64,000 nt of DNA from Litsea cubeba (GCA_012931725.1 CM022948.1:49688668-49752667); one strand, 5' to 3'. Positions 43,610 to 55,290 are shown, counted from the first letter of the stretch. Numbers and translations are program-made. Notes: generated by a model from the sequence alone, not told the origin.

Positions 43610-44340
43610 CCAGATTTTTAAATAAATTTTAAAAACAAACAAATAAATTTCAAAATAATAAAAATAAATTTTTAAAAATGAAATAATTTCAAAAAATGCA
43701 AGAAATTTAAAAAAAGCAATATATAATCAAATAACGCAAATAAATTTAATTTAAAAAGATGCAAATAAGTTTCAAAATATCCAAATAAATTTCAAAAAAT
43801 ATAAATAAAATCCAAAAGACTCAAGATAAATCTCAAAAGATCCAAATAAAATTTCAAAAAATGCAAATAAATTTAAAATAACAAAAATAAATTTTAAAAA
43901 ATGCAATAATTTCAAAAAATGCAATAAATTCGAAAAGACACAAACAAATTGCAAAAGACGCAAATAAATTTAAAAAACGCATATAGATTTAAAAAAACGT
44001 AAATAAATGTGCTAAAAAACTCAGATAAATTTAAAAAAAAAACCAGATAAATTTGCCAAAAACATAAAAAGATATGACAGAAGACAGATAAATTTGACAA
44101 AATCTCAGATAAATTTGAAAAAAAATCAGATAAATTTGAACAAAACTCAAATAAATTTGACAAAAGCTCAGATAAATTTGACAAAAATTCAGATAAATTT
44201 AATAAAAACTTAGATAAATTTGCCAAAAACATAGAGAAATATCAAAGAAGTCAGATAAATTTGAAAAAAAACTCAATTAAATTTCACAAAAACTAAGATA
44301 AATTTGATAAAAACTGAAATAAATTTGACTAAATAGATAA
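43610..44340. repeat. Low-complexity AAATAAATTT(C/G)(A)AAA repeats
   Basis: About 730 bases of degenerate ~17-22-bp units such as CAGATAAATTTGACAAAA and CAAATAAATTTCAAAAAA. The minus-strand frames rich in Phe/Leu here are artefacts. Confidence 0.9.
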
Positions 44341-45790
44341 ATTTGTGTGGACTGGGTCGGCCTGACCTGACCCGACCTAGACCTGGACCAAAAGACCCAG
44401 AGAACTGGGTTTTTTCACGTTCTAGTTCTGGAATCAAAACCAAAATCAGTGCTTCCTCCTTCGGCCACGGCAGGCAGGGCGTGGCAGAAGCAGACAGAGC
44501 TTCTCCGGAATCTTCTGACGGCGACAGCATGATTCATCTTTCTCGGCGACGCATAAAATCCGGCAGATCCAATAATCATCATCATCACCGATCTGTGTGG
44601 CCCAGCGTCCAATCGACAGGCAATCGCTGGAAGATTTAGCGATCTACTGCAGGAGACGCAGGTCGGATCGTATCTGAGAACCATTGCCGCCTCCGATCGG
44701 CGGCTGTGGGAGGCAGCAGAGTGCGGTCTGATGGGAGTGGATGTTTTAGAGAATGGCTGAGTTCAGCAATCACTATAGATGGTGTAGCGGAGCCCAGGCA
44801 ACAATTCCCCTTTAACTAGGTTCCAAGAACGGAGATAATGGAAGATAACTGGGTTTCGAGATGAAGTCTCGTGTTTATTGCGCTGGTTTGGTTCTGATTT
44901 CAGAGCCAGAGATAAGAGGAAAAAACGAATGAGGGAGGGGGAAGATTTGAAATTTCAAATTTCAATTAAATTAATGCCTAAAATGGTTGAAAGGAAAAAT
45001 TAGTCCTGAAAAATGAGATCGTATGGGCTCAGGGACCTCTCGCTGCAAGCAATCTAGCTATGTGAACCAGAGACCTTAATAAGTTTTTCCTTGGACTAGA
45101 AGCTGGATACATTCACTTATAGGGACCTTTCACTAATTTTGCATAATTAAATTGGGGCATCATAAAGATCATCCTCATTTGACTTTGCGGGCCGTCATTG
45201 TTACCAATCTAATTTATTCATTTACATGACCCCAAATTTCCAAATCAGTCTAATCCAAATCAATAATCTTGGCAGATTAAATAACATGGTATCAAAAGAA
45301 ATCTCACCACATAAAATAAAGAAAAAACGAATTACACCAAGAAATTATTGTATTTGACAAAAATACACAAGACATGAGGAAAAAAAATTAAGATATGCAT
45401 TTAAATATACTCATCAAAGAAGCGTCCGTTACACTCGAGCAAAAAAGGAAAAAAAAAAAGAAAGAAAACAAAAGACTGAGAAGAATTAGCTAAATAGTTG
45501 TATTTGATAACCAATGCAAGTACTTAGAAACAAAGAGAGAAATAAGGTAGAAGAAAGATGAGATAAACTTTGTGTGTGAGGAGAGCCAACAAAGATGGCT
45601 TGCTTTTGAAGGAATAAAAAAGACAGTTCTGCCCTTTTTTTTTCTTTGTTTTTTGTTTTGTAATTTCATTACTTGGTTGTAGCAAAAGTGAGGAGGGGCA
45701 AAAGTAGAAGAAAGATAGAAGTACCCATAGAAAAATCTTAAAAAACACCATCTTATGTGGGATTTTCAGAAAGTCGAGGAGGCGCAATTG
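44341..45790. other. GC-richer block then AT-rich sequence, no gene recognised
   Basis: 44340-44760 is GC-rich with frames on both strands (44343-44639 plus, 44415-44684 minus) but no recognisable domain. It could be a captured or decayed first exon/5'UTR. 45040-45790 is AT-rich without features. Confidence 0.35.
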
Positions 45791-46313
45791 ACCTCTATGT
45801 AGATTCGTCCCTTAATTTTAATGCACTTTTGTTTGCATGGAGTTGACACTCTTGGAATTCATGGTAAGATTGGATCCGGAAGAAGGGATGATAGAGAGGT
45901 GAGAAGTAGAATATGTAAAGTGAAGATGTATATGAGACCATAACTTTCATTGGACTCGATTAACAAGATGATGGCTGCGTAATAATTTTCACCTAAGGAA
46001 AGATTATTTGATAGCTATTTGTAGATCTTTTCCTTTTTTCTCTAATCTTAGCTATTTAGATAAAAACACATTTTTTTAGAAAAGCCCTTATCTTTTAAGT
46101 GTCTCACGCTACAAACAAATGGAGAGAAGTGAAGCGCCACAATGTGAGTCAACTATTAAAATTCTGAATTGCTCAAAATGAACGGCCACTTGTATGAGAT
46201 GTCAAATTTTAAACCAAAAGAAATTTCCCTGATCACCAAAAGATTGAGCATGTAAAGAAAGCATGAGTAAAATATTCAGTTTTTGTGTTGTACACTAGGG
46301 CCTACTCTTATTA

Positions 46314-46977
46314 GGGGTCATTTATTTGTTATGAAAATGATTCACATGTGCAGATGATGCACATGTGAATCATATACAAATGCAAATGATACACATGTGA
46401 AACACATTCTTTTGTTTGTCATTTTTACCTCTTTTTCACAAGTGAATCTAAAGTACATTTGACGGTTCTACATTGTTTCACAAATTTATCAGAATCCATG
46501 ATAAATCAAGATGTAGGGTTGACGCCAAGCCATTTTTACCCTTTAAAAGAAGATGAACGGTTTAAATTGTGAATCAGCCGCCCATAGAAGTCTAGGAAGT
46601 TGATTTAATGGTGTTAAGTTTTTCATAAGTTTCTCGAAACCCACATAAAATTTGACCTTATAATTGTTTTTAGCCTTCTAAAGAACATGAACAATTCAAG
46701 TCGTGAATTAGGGGTCTACCAAGATTGAAACCAATGCTGTAACTTGATGAACCATATAGGACTTGAAAATCACGCACACGCCTCTTGGTATTGATTCAAA
46801 ATTTTGATTCGTGGATCTTTACAATCTGTTAAGATGCAAAAATCTTGGGCTCATTTTCACAGTATCCGCACAACTCATTTACACATGTTTGTAGACATGT
46901 GTAGCCATCCTAACTAATGCTTAACCATTACGGATGATCTTCAGTTATGTTCGTAAATTGTGCAAACAAATGACTTC
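46314..46977. mobile_element. PIF/Harbinger-type MITE (664 bp)
   Basis: GGGGTCATTTATTTG at the left and, complemented, GAAGTCATTTGTTTG at the right, each flanked by TTA (46311-46313, 46978-46980), the 3-bp target of PIF/Harbinger. Interior has the CACATGTGAA-type short palindromes (46340-46400). The same family occurs at 51838-54030. Confidence 0.72.
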
Positions 46978-46980
46978 TTA

Positions 46981-48600
46981 GTGTAAAAGTTGGCAATATC
47001 CTTCGTGACAAAGGCTTCATTTTTAGTCAATTCAATTTCCCAATCAGTGGGCTTTAAAGCACGTTTGTGTAGGGCCTTTTTACGTAGAAATGGAAAGGTC
47101 ATATCAGTTGTTAAGTCCAAATAAAATCTGGGTAGAAGACCCCGAAGTTTTAGGAGTTTTTTTGCGGGATATAAGAAACACGAGTCCGACCTCTGCCCTC
47201 GTAAAGGCATTTTTGCGGAAGAGGAATCCATATTTTCTTTTCGATGTTATACAAACAAGCTCTTACTATTTGGACTTGTTTTGCTCTTTATTATTTTATT
47301 TTTGGTTAAAAAGCTCATTTCCACTCTTGGAAAGCATGAGTGACCTGTTAAAAAGTTCGAACTATTCTTAGAACTTGGAATGGACTCAAATGCATGCACT
47401 TTTACACTCACACTAAGGGGCAAACACAGGCACACTCACATGGGTGTTGTCGCACCTGTTAAATTGCGGTGCGTTTTAAAAAATATATCAATAAGAATCA
47501 CGAGTTTGCCCTCAAGATCCACATGAAAATCCTCGGTTTGCCCCTAAAAATCAAACTATCTATTAATGTCCGCAATACTCAAACGAAAATCCTGGGTTTG
47601 CCATAACTCACACCCGTGTCTCTAACCAGCTAAGTCACAACTGTAAAAATACCCACAGAAATTGATGTGAAGTAGATTTTCATCATAGAAATGGTCTAGA
47701 ACTTTGTTTAAATAGCATTAGGTGAATCAAATCATGGAGAATCTCTCAATAAGATCATTGCCAAGGGTCTGATTTTCATATCAGAGTATTCTTAAATATA
47801 GGACACCGAATCTTTAATCCCATGCTCCACATCCATCAAATCTAAATCTATATAATCTTAAGCTCCCATTTTAGGGTTCTTAAAAAGACAATCTTGACAA
47901 ACTCAAATTAAATCTTACCACCTCAACTGAATTCTAACCCATTGTTTTGTGGCCCCTGATTTCTCAACGAGTCCAAATAAGGCTCGGTGTAAGGTGGCAT
48001 CTAGCAGACCACGCGCCACTCTCGCGGCTCATGCATAGAATTAGAAGATATTAAAAAGATAATGGCGTGCGGCTTTGGCCGTCATATCCGTGTCAGAAAG
48101 TAAGAAAATAACAAATCCAGACATCATTTACGTCAGCATCATTTATATTTCTACTTATACTTAGAGAGAGTGAGTGATTAATATGAATCTCTGAGGCAAA
48201 AAACCTAGACACAGTACCCTGAGTCCAACTCTGCCTTGGGACCCAGTATTGAAATTCAAATTTAGTCAAAATAAATGCCTTTTCAGGTCAAAGGAGCATC
48301 TCAAATTTTAAATCAACCCTAGTTTTCCCATCAGTGGTTGACCTGAGTCATTGGGTCATGAAAAACAAACCTAATTAATATAATCTTATAAAATCTAATT
48401 AATATAATGTTATGCATAGTGATCACCATATATTCAATCCAATGGTTGAACAAACTCCATAAACTCTACGTGACAATAACATTTGAGACTCACTAGCCCA
48501 ATATTTTACGGAGGGAGTTTATTTCAGTAGAATTTTTTTTTTGTTTCAGCTCCATTTTGTACTCAGAATTTCTCTGAGTTGTAGCCTCTGAGGATTCGTA
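46981..48600. other. Intergenic sequence left of the ZF-HD gene
   Basis: No gene recognised; frames at 46941-47435 match nothing known to me. Around 47480-47610 three passages with AA(A/G)ATCC(T/A)(C/G)GGTTTGCC recur. Confidence 0.45.
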
Positions 48601-49316
48601 CTCAACCACTTGCGACATAGAACCACCTCACGGGGGCCCACAGGAATGGCAGGAAAAGGCTGACGTGTGACGAACTCAGCCAGTCCTCCACGCCATAGCC
48701 CATACCATGATTGCATCAGCAACTCAGTCCCAACCTTCCACCGTCAGATCCCCCCATCCAACGGCTCACAGCTACTTCCGCACCCAACACCACGTGGTGG
48801 GCCCCACTACCCCTATAATGAGACATGGACATTTCACGAGGGTAGCAGGGGGCCGTAGAAGACAACCCCAGATCCAATCAAAACTCTACACGTACTCCCC
48901 ACACTCTCCCTTCACCAAGCCCCGATTAGTCTAATCACAGACAGCCCAAAGTGGCCACGAACCCTCTAACCCCTCTCAAATCCCTGCAGGGCTAACCCAA
49001 AAGGACAATCAAAGCAGCCTACATCCACGTGCTCCCCTGCACGTGACCCCCCTTAAAAACACACCCCACCCCACGCCCGCTCCGAAATTAGCAGTCCCAA
49101 CTCCGAACCCCACCCCGATTCGGAAATATCGGTCTCGTCAACGCGTTACAATAAACACCCTCCGATTTGTAGATATTTACCGTAACGGTACTCTGCCTTT
49201 GAAATTTGATATTTGATATTTGATATCCTTATTATCTCTTTTTAGCTCAACAAGGAGAATCACATTCACAGGTATATATAAGTAAACACTAAAACGAAAA
49301 GACAAATGAGGTTTTG
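48601..49316 (+). promoter_or_regulatory. Promoter and leader of the ZF-HD gene
   Basis: Three G-box cores CACGTG at 48791-48796, 49026-49031 and 49040-49045, the last two only 8 bases apart. G-boxes bind bZIP and bHLH factors, so light or ABA control is plausible but is inference. A TATA-like TATATATAA lies at 49273-49281, so transcription may start near 49305. An ATG at 49306 opens a 3-codon frame ending TGA at 49315-49317 that overlaps the gene's ATG. Confidence 0.6.
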
Positions 49317-49958
49317 ATGGATTTAAGTGTCGTGCCGTACTGTCACATCGAGCGGAGCGGTTCGGGCGAGCCGGCCGGTTCCAAAGTCCGCTACAAGGAG
49401 TGCCTGAGGAACCATGCTGCTGCCATGGGCGGCCACGCCAACGACGGCTGCGGCGAGTTCATGCCCGGCAGCGGCGACAGCGAGCTAAGATGCGCCGCCT
49501 GCGGATGCCACCGCAACTTCCACCGGAAGGAGGCGCCTGGGTGCGTGGATCTCGCCTACGTGCAGCACTCGCACCATCATCCTGTGGTGCTGTATGGGGC
49601 TGCGGGGAAGGCGGGGATGGTTGGGTTTCCGACGCAGCACCACCATCACCTTCAGGTGATCCCAGGCGTTGATTTGAGGAGGGAGGAGAATAGACGGTCG
49701 GAGACGCCGGAGGAGGAGGAGCAGCAGAGGGAGGTGGGCCCCAGGAAGAGGTTTCGGACCAAGTTCACGCAGGAGCAGAAGGAGAAGATGCAAGCGTTTG
49801 CGGAGAAGCTCGGGTGGAGGATACAGAAGCACGATGACGTGGCGCTCCAGGAGTTCTGCATGGAGGTAGGTGTCAAGCGGCACGTGCTCAAGGTCTGGAT
49901 GCACAACAACAAGAACACCCTCGCCAAGAAAGATCTACCCTCCATCTCCTCCCCATGA
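49317..49958 (+). CDS. ZHD: ZF-HD homeobox transcription factor
   Basis: An intact single-exon gene of 213 residues. The ATG at 49317 is preferred; the codon before it in frame is TTG. Zinc-finger dimerisation domain at residues ~24-73: VRYKECLRNHAAAMGGHAND, GCGEFMPG, then CAACGCHRNFHRKE. A His-rich stretch (83-88, 107-111) and an acidic EEEEQQ run follow. The atypical homeodomain spans ~142-204 (RKRFRTKFTQEQKEKMQAFA ... VGVKRHVLKVWMHNNKNTLA), with the recognition-helix W194 and N197/N198. ZF-HD proteins are plant-specific nuclear factors that dimerise through the zinc finger and bind ATTA-type sites. They usually lack introns, as here. The high GC of this ORF contrasts with the flanks. Length and both domains are full, so it is probably functional. 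Subfamily (ZHD1-4-like) not decided. Confidence 0.97.
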   Translation: MDLSVVPYCHIERSGSGEPAGSKVRYKECLRNHAAAMGGHANDGCGEFMPGSGDSELRCAACGCHRNFHRKEAPGCVDLAYVQHSHHHPVVLYGAAGKAGMVGFPTQHHHHLQVIPGVDLRREENRRSETPEEEEQQREVGPRKRFRTKFTQEQKEKMQAFAEKLGWRIQKHDDVALQEFCMEVGVKRHVLKVWMHNNKNTLAKKDLPSISSP

Positions 49959-51837
49959 AATATTAGAAATCTATATAATAAATCTCATCCGTTCATCTGT
50001 GATAGTTTCTTGTTTTTCCTCTTCCAATCTATTGAAACAAAAAGGCCAAACAGGAGAAAGAAGCAAATTGAGAGAGATGTTTCGTTTCCTACTTCTACCA
50101 AAATAACTGAAATTAGTTGATGGTGTTCTTTTCTTTAATCTACTGACTCCATGGGTTTGCCTTTTTTTCTTTTAATCTCAAGTGGTTTGTGTCTGCTAAT
50201 TGGGAACGAAAAGTATGATTAAAAAATTTGATTAGGATGTATTATTATATTATGTTGCATGTGGAAGAACCACAAATGTTATTTGTGTCTTTGGATTTCA
50301 CGATTGCATTTCGGGATTGAGCCAAACAGGGGTGTACTACTTTTTTTCTTCTTCTTATTCCACGCAATTTTCCTTCGTAGACGCATCGGTCTCATGGGGT
50401 TTTGGAGGTGCGATGGGTCGCCTTTAAAGAAAGGGAGTGTGCATGTTTGTTTCAACTTTCAATGGATGGGCGGGCCCACTGGAAGCTGTGATCTTTGGGG
50501 TTAAATCTGAGAGTTGAAGAGTCAACGGTCAACGTTCAATCGACTATGTTGGCCTTGGGGTTGTAACATCGTCACTGAATGTGAGGACCCTACATAGGGT
50601 TCGAGAGAACTGAAGCAACTAGAAAAGTCTTTTGAGGCTGCTTGGTGCTGGGGCTTTATCTCGATTGCATTCAGATTCTGGGTGGGCACACCAAAAGACT
50701 AGCTGAGCTGGGCCACCCTTCTGCTTAGAATTGACTTCTCTGCTTGTTTTGTTTACTTTACTAAAGTCTGTCCCATCGGAGTAGGGTTTGCCATTTAGAT
50801 TCAGGTATACTAGATAGGACCCAGGCTCTCTTACTTTTGCTTTTAGCACAGGTAATCTAGTGGTAGGCATGTTCCAATTGAAACAAAAGAAGCCACAGTG
50901 TAGAAGAATAAGGAGAGAAGTTTATTTTTACAGGTTTGGATTTAATGAGAAGCTTGACCCCGTGGATTGAAAGTTTTGCTGTCCTAACAGAAGATGGCAA
51001 TCTCCAAAACCCTCCTGCTGTCTTTAAGATTACTGATCTCTTAGATTTCAAAGGCAGCCATATTCACAAAAGGGATGGTAGTGTTAAGTTGATCTAGTTA
51101 AATTAAAGGGCACTTTGGTCGTTTTCCTAAATAACACTGTGCCACCCAGGGAGCACTGGTGGTATATTAAGAGAAAGGACTTGAGTGCCCTTTAGCACAA
51201 CTCCACCAACTTCATAAAGTGACTACTATATGTATTGTGTCCATGAATGCTGTAGGAAATCTTGGTCCTGGAGATAATCACTAATCTGGTAGGTGTTCAT
51301 AAATAGTCCAAAGTTTGGTCAAGATCACCAAACATGGGGGTGGAAGTTGGCTCCCTAGAATTGAATGATAAGAGGACCCCTATATTAGATCCTCTTAGTC
51401 AATACAGTAATCTTAGTCTAAGTGTCACATCAACTTCTTTGTTAACTTATGCTCATCACACAAAAATTGTAAGTGGAAACTAGACTACCAACTTCTGCTA
51501 GAGTGGCTCCCCACTGCCTATTTGTGCTTTCTCTTGCGAGGAGGAAGAGGAAATTGACATCTTTTCCTTACATGTGCACTGGGTTGGGAAGTGTGGTCTA
51601 ATCTCCCAGTGACATTTAAACCTACTTTTAACCTCGTGAAACGACCATCATTATTCTCTTGGATAGCTCACTAAATTGTTGTGGACCGCTTATACTCTAT
51701 CAGCAATGGAGAGAGAAAGTCCTGATCCTCTACAACTTAAGTCCAGACGATGTCCTCTAGTGTAGTCATAAAAACGCCTGCCTCCCTTGGGGACCGCATG
51801 CACCTCAACAATAAGGATATGAAAGTCCCGATGATTA
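49959..51837. other. Downstream region of the ZF-HD gene, no further gene
   Basis: The first 200 bases probably hold the 3'UTR. A minus-strand frame at 50619-50870 (LVYLNLNGKPYSDGTDFSKV) and its neighbour at 50857-51051 look like a decayed protein-coding piece but I do not recognise them. The rest is AT-rich. Confidence 0.45.
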
Positions 51838-52550
51838 GGGTTCGTTTGTAAATTTCATATGTGATTATGAAAATAGTTTATATATGTAAATGATTCATAT
51901 GTGAAATATTTTATATACAACCGAGGCATATATAAAACACATTCTTTTGTTTGTAACTTCTCTCACGTCTTCACATGTGAATTAGAGTGGATCAAACGGT
52001 TTATTTTCATCAGAATCCTTACTATTTGGTCTTGATCTTTTTACAATATCCTTAAAATATATGATGAATAAAACCATGAGATCCCCCCAAGCCAAGAATG
52101 ACATTCTAAAGAGTCTGGATTGTTTGGATCGCGGGCCACCACCAATCCAAGAATGACATTCTAAAGAGTCTGGATGGTTTGGATCGTGAAGATGGGGCCC
52201 ACACAATACAAGATTATAGATTTTTGGTTCTAGACCTTTTTGCAAATATCTATAACTTTATGTTGATCCAACGACCGAAAACTTGTGCCATAATTGCTTT
52301 TGGCCTTTATCCAAACTTCCATTTTAGGGCCCACAAAAGTTTAAAAATCGAAAAAGAAGACCGTGTCCAATCACGCTTAATACTTTGCAGATTCAACTCA
52401 TGGATCCAATAGTTGATAGGTTTTCGCAATTTTGACGAGATCCATGAATAGTCAATGCACGAAATCTGGTCTCATAGCTGTTTTGGACCTTTCAAAGAGC
52501 TTGGACGGTTTGGGTCATGAATATGGGTCCCTAGAAGTGGAGAACGTTGC

Positions 52551-52948
52551 ATTCAACGGTCTAGGTTTCTTTTACAAATATCACAAAATGTATGATGATC
52601 AAATGCAGGGGCAGACCCATGTAGTTATGACCTGGGGCGGTGGCCCCGGGTATATCTTGAGATTGCTTAGAAATTTAAATGGGCCGGACCATGCCCCACA
52701 TATTTAATAAATACTCGCCCCACGTCTAAATTTGACGATTGCACGTTACATTCAACGGTCTAGGTTTCTTTTACAAATATCACAAAATATATGATGATCA
52801 AATGCAGGGGCGGACCCATGTAGTTATGACCTGGGGCGGTGGCCCCGGATAGATCTTGAGATTGCTTAGAAATTTAAATGGGCCGGACCATGCCCCACAT
52901 ATTTAATAAATACTCGCCCCACGTCTAAATTTGACGATTGCCCCATGT
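52551..52948. repeat. 199-bp tandem duplication spanning a transposon junction
   Basis: ATTCAACGGTCTAGGTTTCT starts at 52551 and again at 52750. Each copy runs through flanking MITE sequence, the ATCAAATG target site and the first ~140 bases of the hAT element (CAGGGGC(A/G)GACCCATG...). So the duplication happened after the hAT insertion. Confidence 0.92.
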
Positions 52949-53683
52949 CACAAAACTGAAAACACCAATCTTTTGCTTTGAAGTCTTATTCCACCGATGT
53001 CTCCCTCCCGCCCCTGATGTAGTATAATCCCAATCACTCTATACCTAAATTTGAATCATTAATCTCAAAATCCTAATTTCAAATCCTAAATTTCCAAATT
53101 CTAATCCAAACTCTAAGCCCTAAATCACCAAATATGAACATGTATACAAATTCGAAAATGATCAAATCACCCTTGGACACGCTTTCATCTTTAGTTCATA
53201 CCTAAATCAGGAATTAGAGTTCATATGTTTGGATAGCTTGAGTTACATTTAAGTGGCGATTTTTCTTCTTTGCCATGACCTCATGACCAACTATAGGGAA
53301 TTATTATTTTTAAAGCTAAAGTAAGTGCAGGGCAACCAAATTGTGCAGGACAACCAAATTCCTTAGATTCAAATGGAACCTCTTTGGGTACCCAAATTGG
53401 GTAATTAGGTGCTCACCCAAATCTCTATTTCAGGCCATACAAATACCAGGATTAATGAATATGTTATTTTAGGAAGTTTTGATGATGATCACTTAAACTT
53501 GGGAGAGGCAGTGGGACGACCCTTCAGTTGGGCACAGGAGATTCGGGCATGGACATGGTGGGAATTTTATATCTATTTAAACACAATACATTTTCTCCTT
53601 TTCCATTATTAGTGTAAAAAAAGTCTAGAAAAGTCAAGCAAAGTTTAGCCCCTCCCAAATAAAATTCCTGGGTCTGCCACTGA
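52606..53683. mobile_element. Non-autonomous hAT element (1078 bp) with 8-bp TSD
   Basis: Left end CAGGGGCAGACCCATG; right end, complemented, CAGTGGCAGACCCAGGAATT. Flanks ATCAAATG (52598-52605) and ATCCAATG (53684-53691) agree at 7 of 8. Removing the element rejoins the MITE text GATGATC.AATGACAGAAAAT, seen as GTTGATCCAACGACCGAAAA elsewhere in the same MITE (52263). No transposase inside. Confidence 0.85.
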
Positions 53684-54030
53684 TCCAATGACAGAAAATT
53701 ATTATTATAGCCGTTCTTGACCTTTAGAAGAATTTGGACAGTTCAGATTGGCATTTTGAGGGCCCATAGAAATGTTGAATTTGAAGAAAATATGGATTGC
53801 CCTACATCCCATCAAAAACATTGTTCATCCCGCCTATGAACACTACCCACGCGTAATGATTGAGCACCTATTAAGGTGTAAAAATTCTAGGCTGATTTTC
53901 AGCCTATTTTCAAATCAACTTTACACACCTCATGTGCAAATCACTGAAAACAAACGTAATGGTATGTAACCATTACGCATGTGGCTCATTTACATATGTA
54001 AATGATTTAAAACAAACTATCCATGATCCC

Positions 54031-54930
54031 TAGATAATATCATCTGCACCCCATTCCCCAAAGCTTTGCGGAGTATTGTTTGCCTCCGCAATCTCCTGGT
54101 CATTGGTAGCAGTGTCGTCACCAACGACATTAAGACTAGTATCATTAGACCATGATATTTTGTGTGCCTAAATATTGCGGACTTTGTAATTATGGGGATT
54201 ATGGCGAGCTCAATGCTCCTTCGAAGATGGAAAGTGGCCTGGAAACTTGAAAGGGGAAAAGATGAGAAAGTCAGAGGACCCTGGCTATTGGTAGCACAAG
54301 GCTCTCTGATGCCTAAGTCAGTATGGGATCTGAGCAGTAGGAAGGAAATGAGGGAGAAGAGATACAGAGCAACAGCTCTCAGGTTGTGATTGTGCGTACC
54401 TAGGATGAAGATTATTCCTCTATTTATAGAGAAGGAAGCTAGTGTTGCATGATGGAACTCATGATGATGTCTTAGCACTCCCAGGGGTGCTGTCACGTCA
54501 GCCCACTATACGTTAAATGGCAGTCCGATCAGCCCATTATGCATTAAATGCTGGTCTAATCGGGCTTTATCCTGTCTGACTTTTGGGCCAAGTCCCATCG
54601 GGCCTGGCCTGGAGCCATACCCTGATGGGACGTAGCCGCTGGATGCCACTCTATCAGGGGTGAGGGGCGGCCAAGATGGCTTTGTCAGACTCAGTTGGAT
54701 ATCCGTGAAAGTACAGCCGTCAACATTCATCTCGGCTAGTAGTCTGGCTCTGGTGCCGAGCTGAGTGGTCGAGGTGAAGACTTCGTGCCGAGGTCAGGGG
54801 CATCAGAGACCAGAAACGGTCTCGGTCTCGGATAGCGCCTTGGTAATGTTCGTCGAGGTCAAGGCGTGATTAGCCGACACTAACACCGAGATTAATATAA
54901 TCCCAGTACTTTGGGAGACATCCCCACACA
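54031..54930 (-). repeat. 3' LTR of Tat B (left end approximate)
   Basis: On the minus strand it begins TGTGTGGGGATGTCTCCC at 54930 right after the PPT. A TATA box (CTATAAATAG) lies at 54429-54420. The outer (left) end is not fixed; sequence passes into the MITE end near 54030. Confidence 0.75.
54420..54429 (-). promoter_or_regulatory. TATA box of the Tat B LTR
   Basis: CTATAAATAGAGGAATAATC on the minus strand, about 500 bases into the LTR. Confidence 0.65.
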
Positions 54931-54942
54931 ATTGCCCCCTAG
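54931..54942 (-). other. Polypurine tract of Tat B
   Basis: CTAGGGGGCAAT on the minus strand immediately before the LTR's TGTGTGG. Compare CGAGGGGGCATT in Tat A. Confidence 0.85.
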
Positions 54943-55283
54943 CTTCGGACTTCATGGAGTTTGCCAACTAAGTGAGGTCGGGAGCTACAAAACGGGAGAT
55001 CCTTCTGGAGTGGAGTTCATCTCGGTTTCGACCGCTGACGTTTGGTCTCTATCCGTAGTTGCTATGCCTGACCGAGGTAATAAATGATGCTTGCTAATTA
55101 ATGTAGAAGACATACCGACGGCACCATGTGTCACCATCCGGTTGGTTGTTCAATCGCATCAAGGAGACGTGCGCCGCTTATTGGGGACGCGTCCAGTGAT
55201 CGAAGTGACGCGCGTGGGGCCCCATGGGGCGCCTGGCACGTGCGTCCCTAGGGTTTTTGAAAAGGGCGCCCTTCCTCCTTCCT

Positions 55284-55290
55284 TTATATA
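55284..55290 (+). promoter_or_regulatory. TATA box of the Tat B antisense gene
   Basis: CCTTTATATACG on the plus strand, followed by a CT-rich stretch, a ~120-base leader and a perfect splice donor CTTC|GTAAGT at 55427. It lies ~350 bases inside from the LTR, on the strand opposite to the element. Confidence 0.55.

Larger units (their letters stand above)
42891..45814. mobile_element. Candidate non-autonomous hAT element (2924 bp)
   Basis: Left end TAGTGACGGAGCCAGGATTT resembles the (C/T)AGTGGCGGAGCCA ends of plant hAT elements. Right end, complemented, TAAGGGACGAATCTACATAG. The 8 bases outside are ATATTAAT and ATTTTAAT (7 of 8 equal). The TIR match is imperfect, so this is a candidate only. 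No transposase was seen inside. Confidence 0.4.
51838..54030. mobile_element. PIF/Harbinger-like MITE, related to 46314-46977, interrupted by a hAT element
   Basis: Left GGGTTCGTTTGTAAATTTCA after TTA; right, complemented, GGGATCATGGATAGTTTGTT. Both continue with CATATGTGAA/CATTTACATATG blocks. Interior passages TTTTGGCCTTTATCC, TTTGGACCTTTCAAAGAG and CTTGACCTTTAGAAGAA echo one another and those in 46540-46760. A 52-bp tandem duplication with AAGAATGACATTCTAAAGAG lies at 52090-52190. The right TSD is not clean (TAG, not TTA), perhaps because Tat B's LTR starts here. Confidence 0.5.

Noticed and set aside
43772..44232. Minus-strand frames with repeated LSNLSE/FLNLYAF-like text
   Set aside because: Low-complexity AAATAAATTT repeats, not a leucine-rich repeat protein.
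49314..49316. TTG as the first codon of the ZF-HD protein
   Set aside because: Plant genes start at ATG in the great majority of cases; the next codon (49317) is ATG and leaves both domains whole.
49400..49945. Three other frames over the ZF-HD gene (49400-49672 plus, 49485-49904 and 49652-49945 minus)
   Set aside because: Shadows of a GC-rich gene; none has a domain.
50619..51051. Two adjoining minus-strand frames as a host gene
   Set aside because: No recognisable motif, different frames and no splice signals that join them convincingly.
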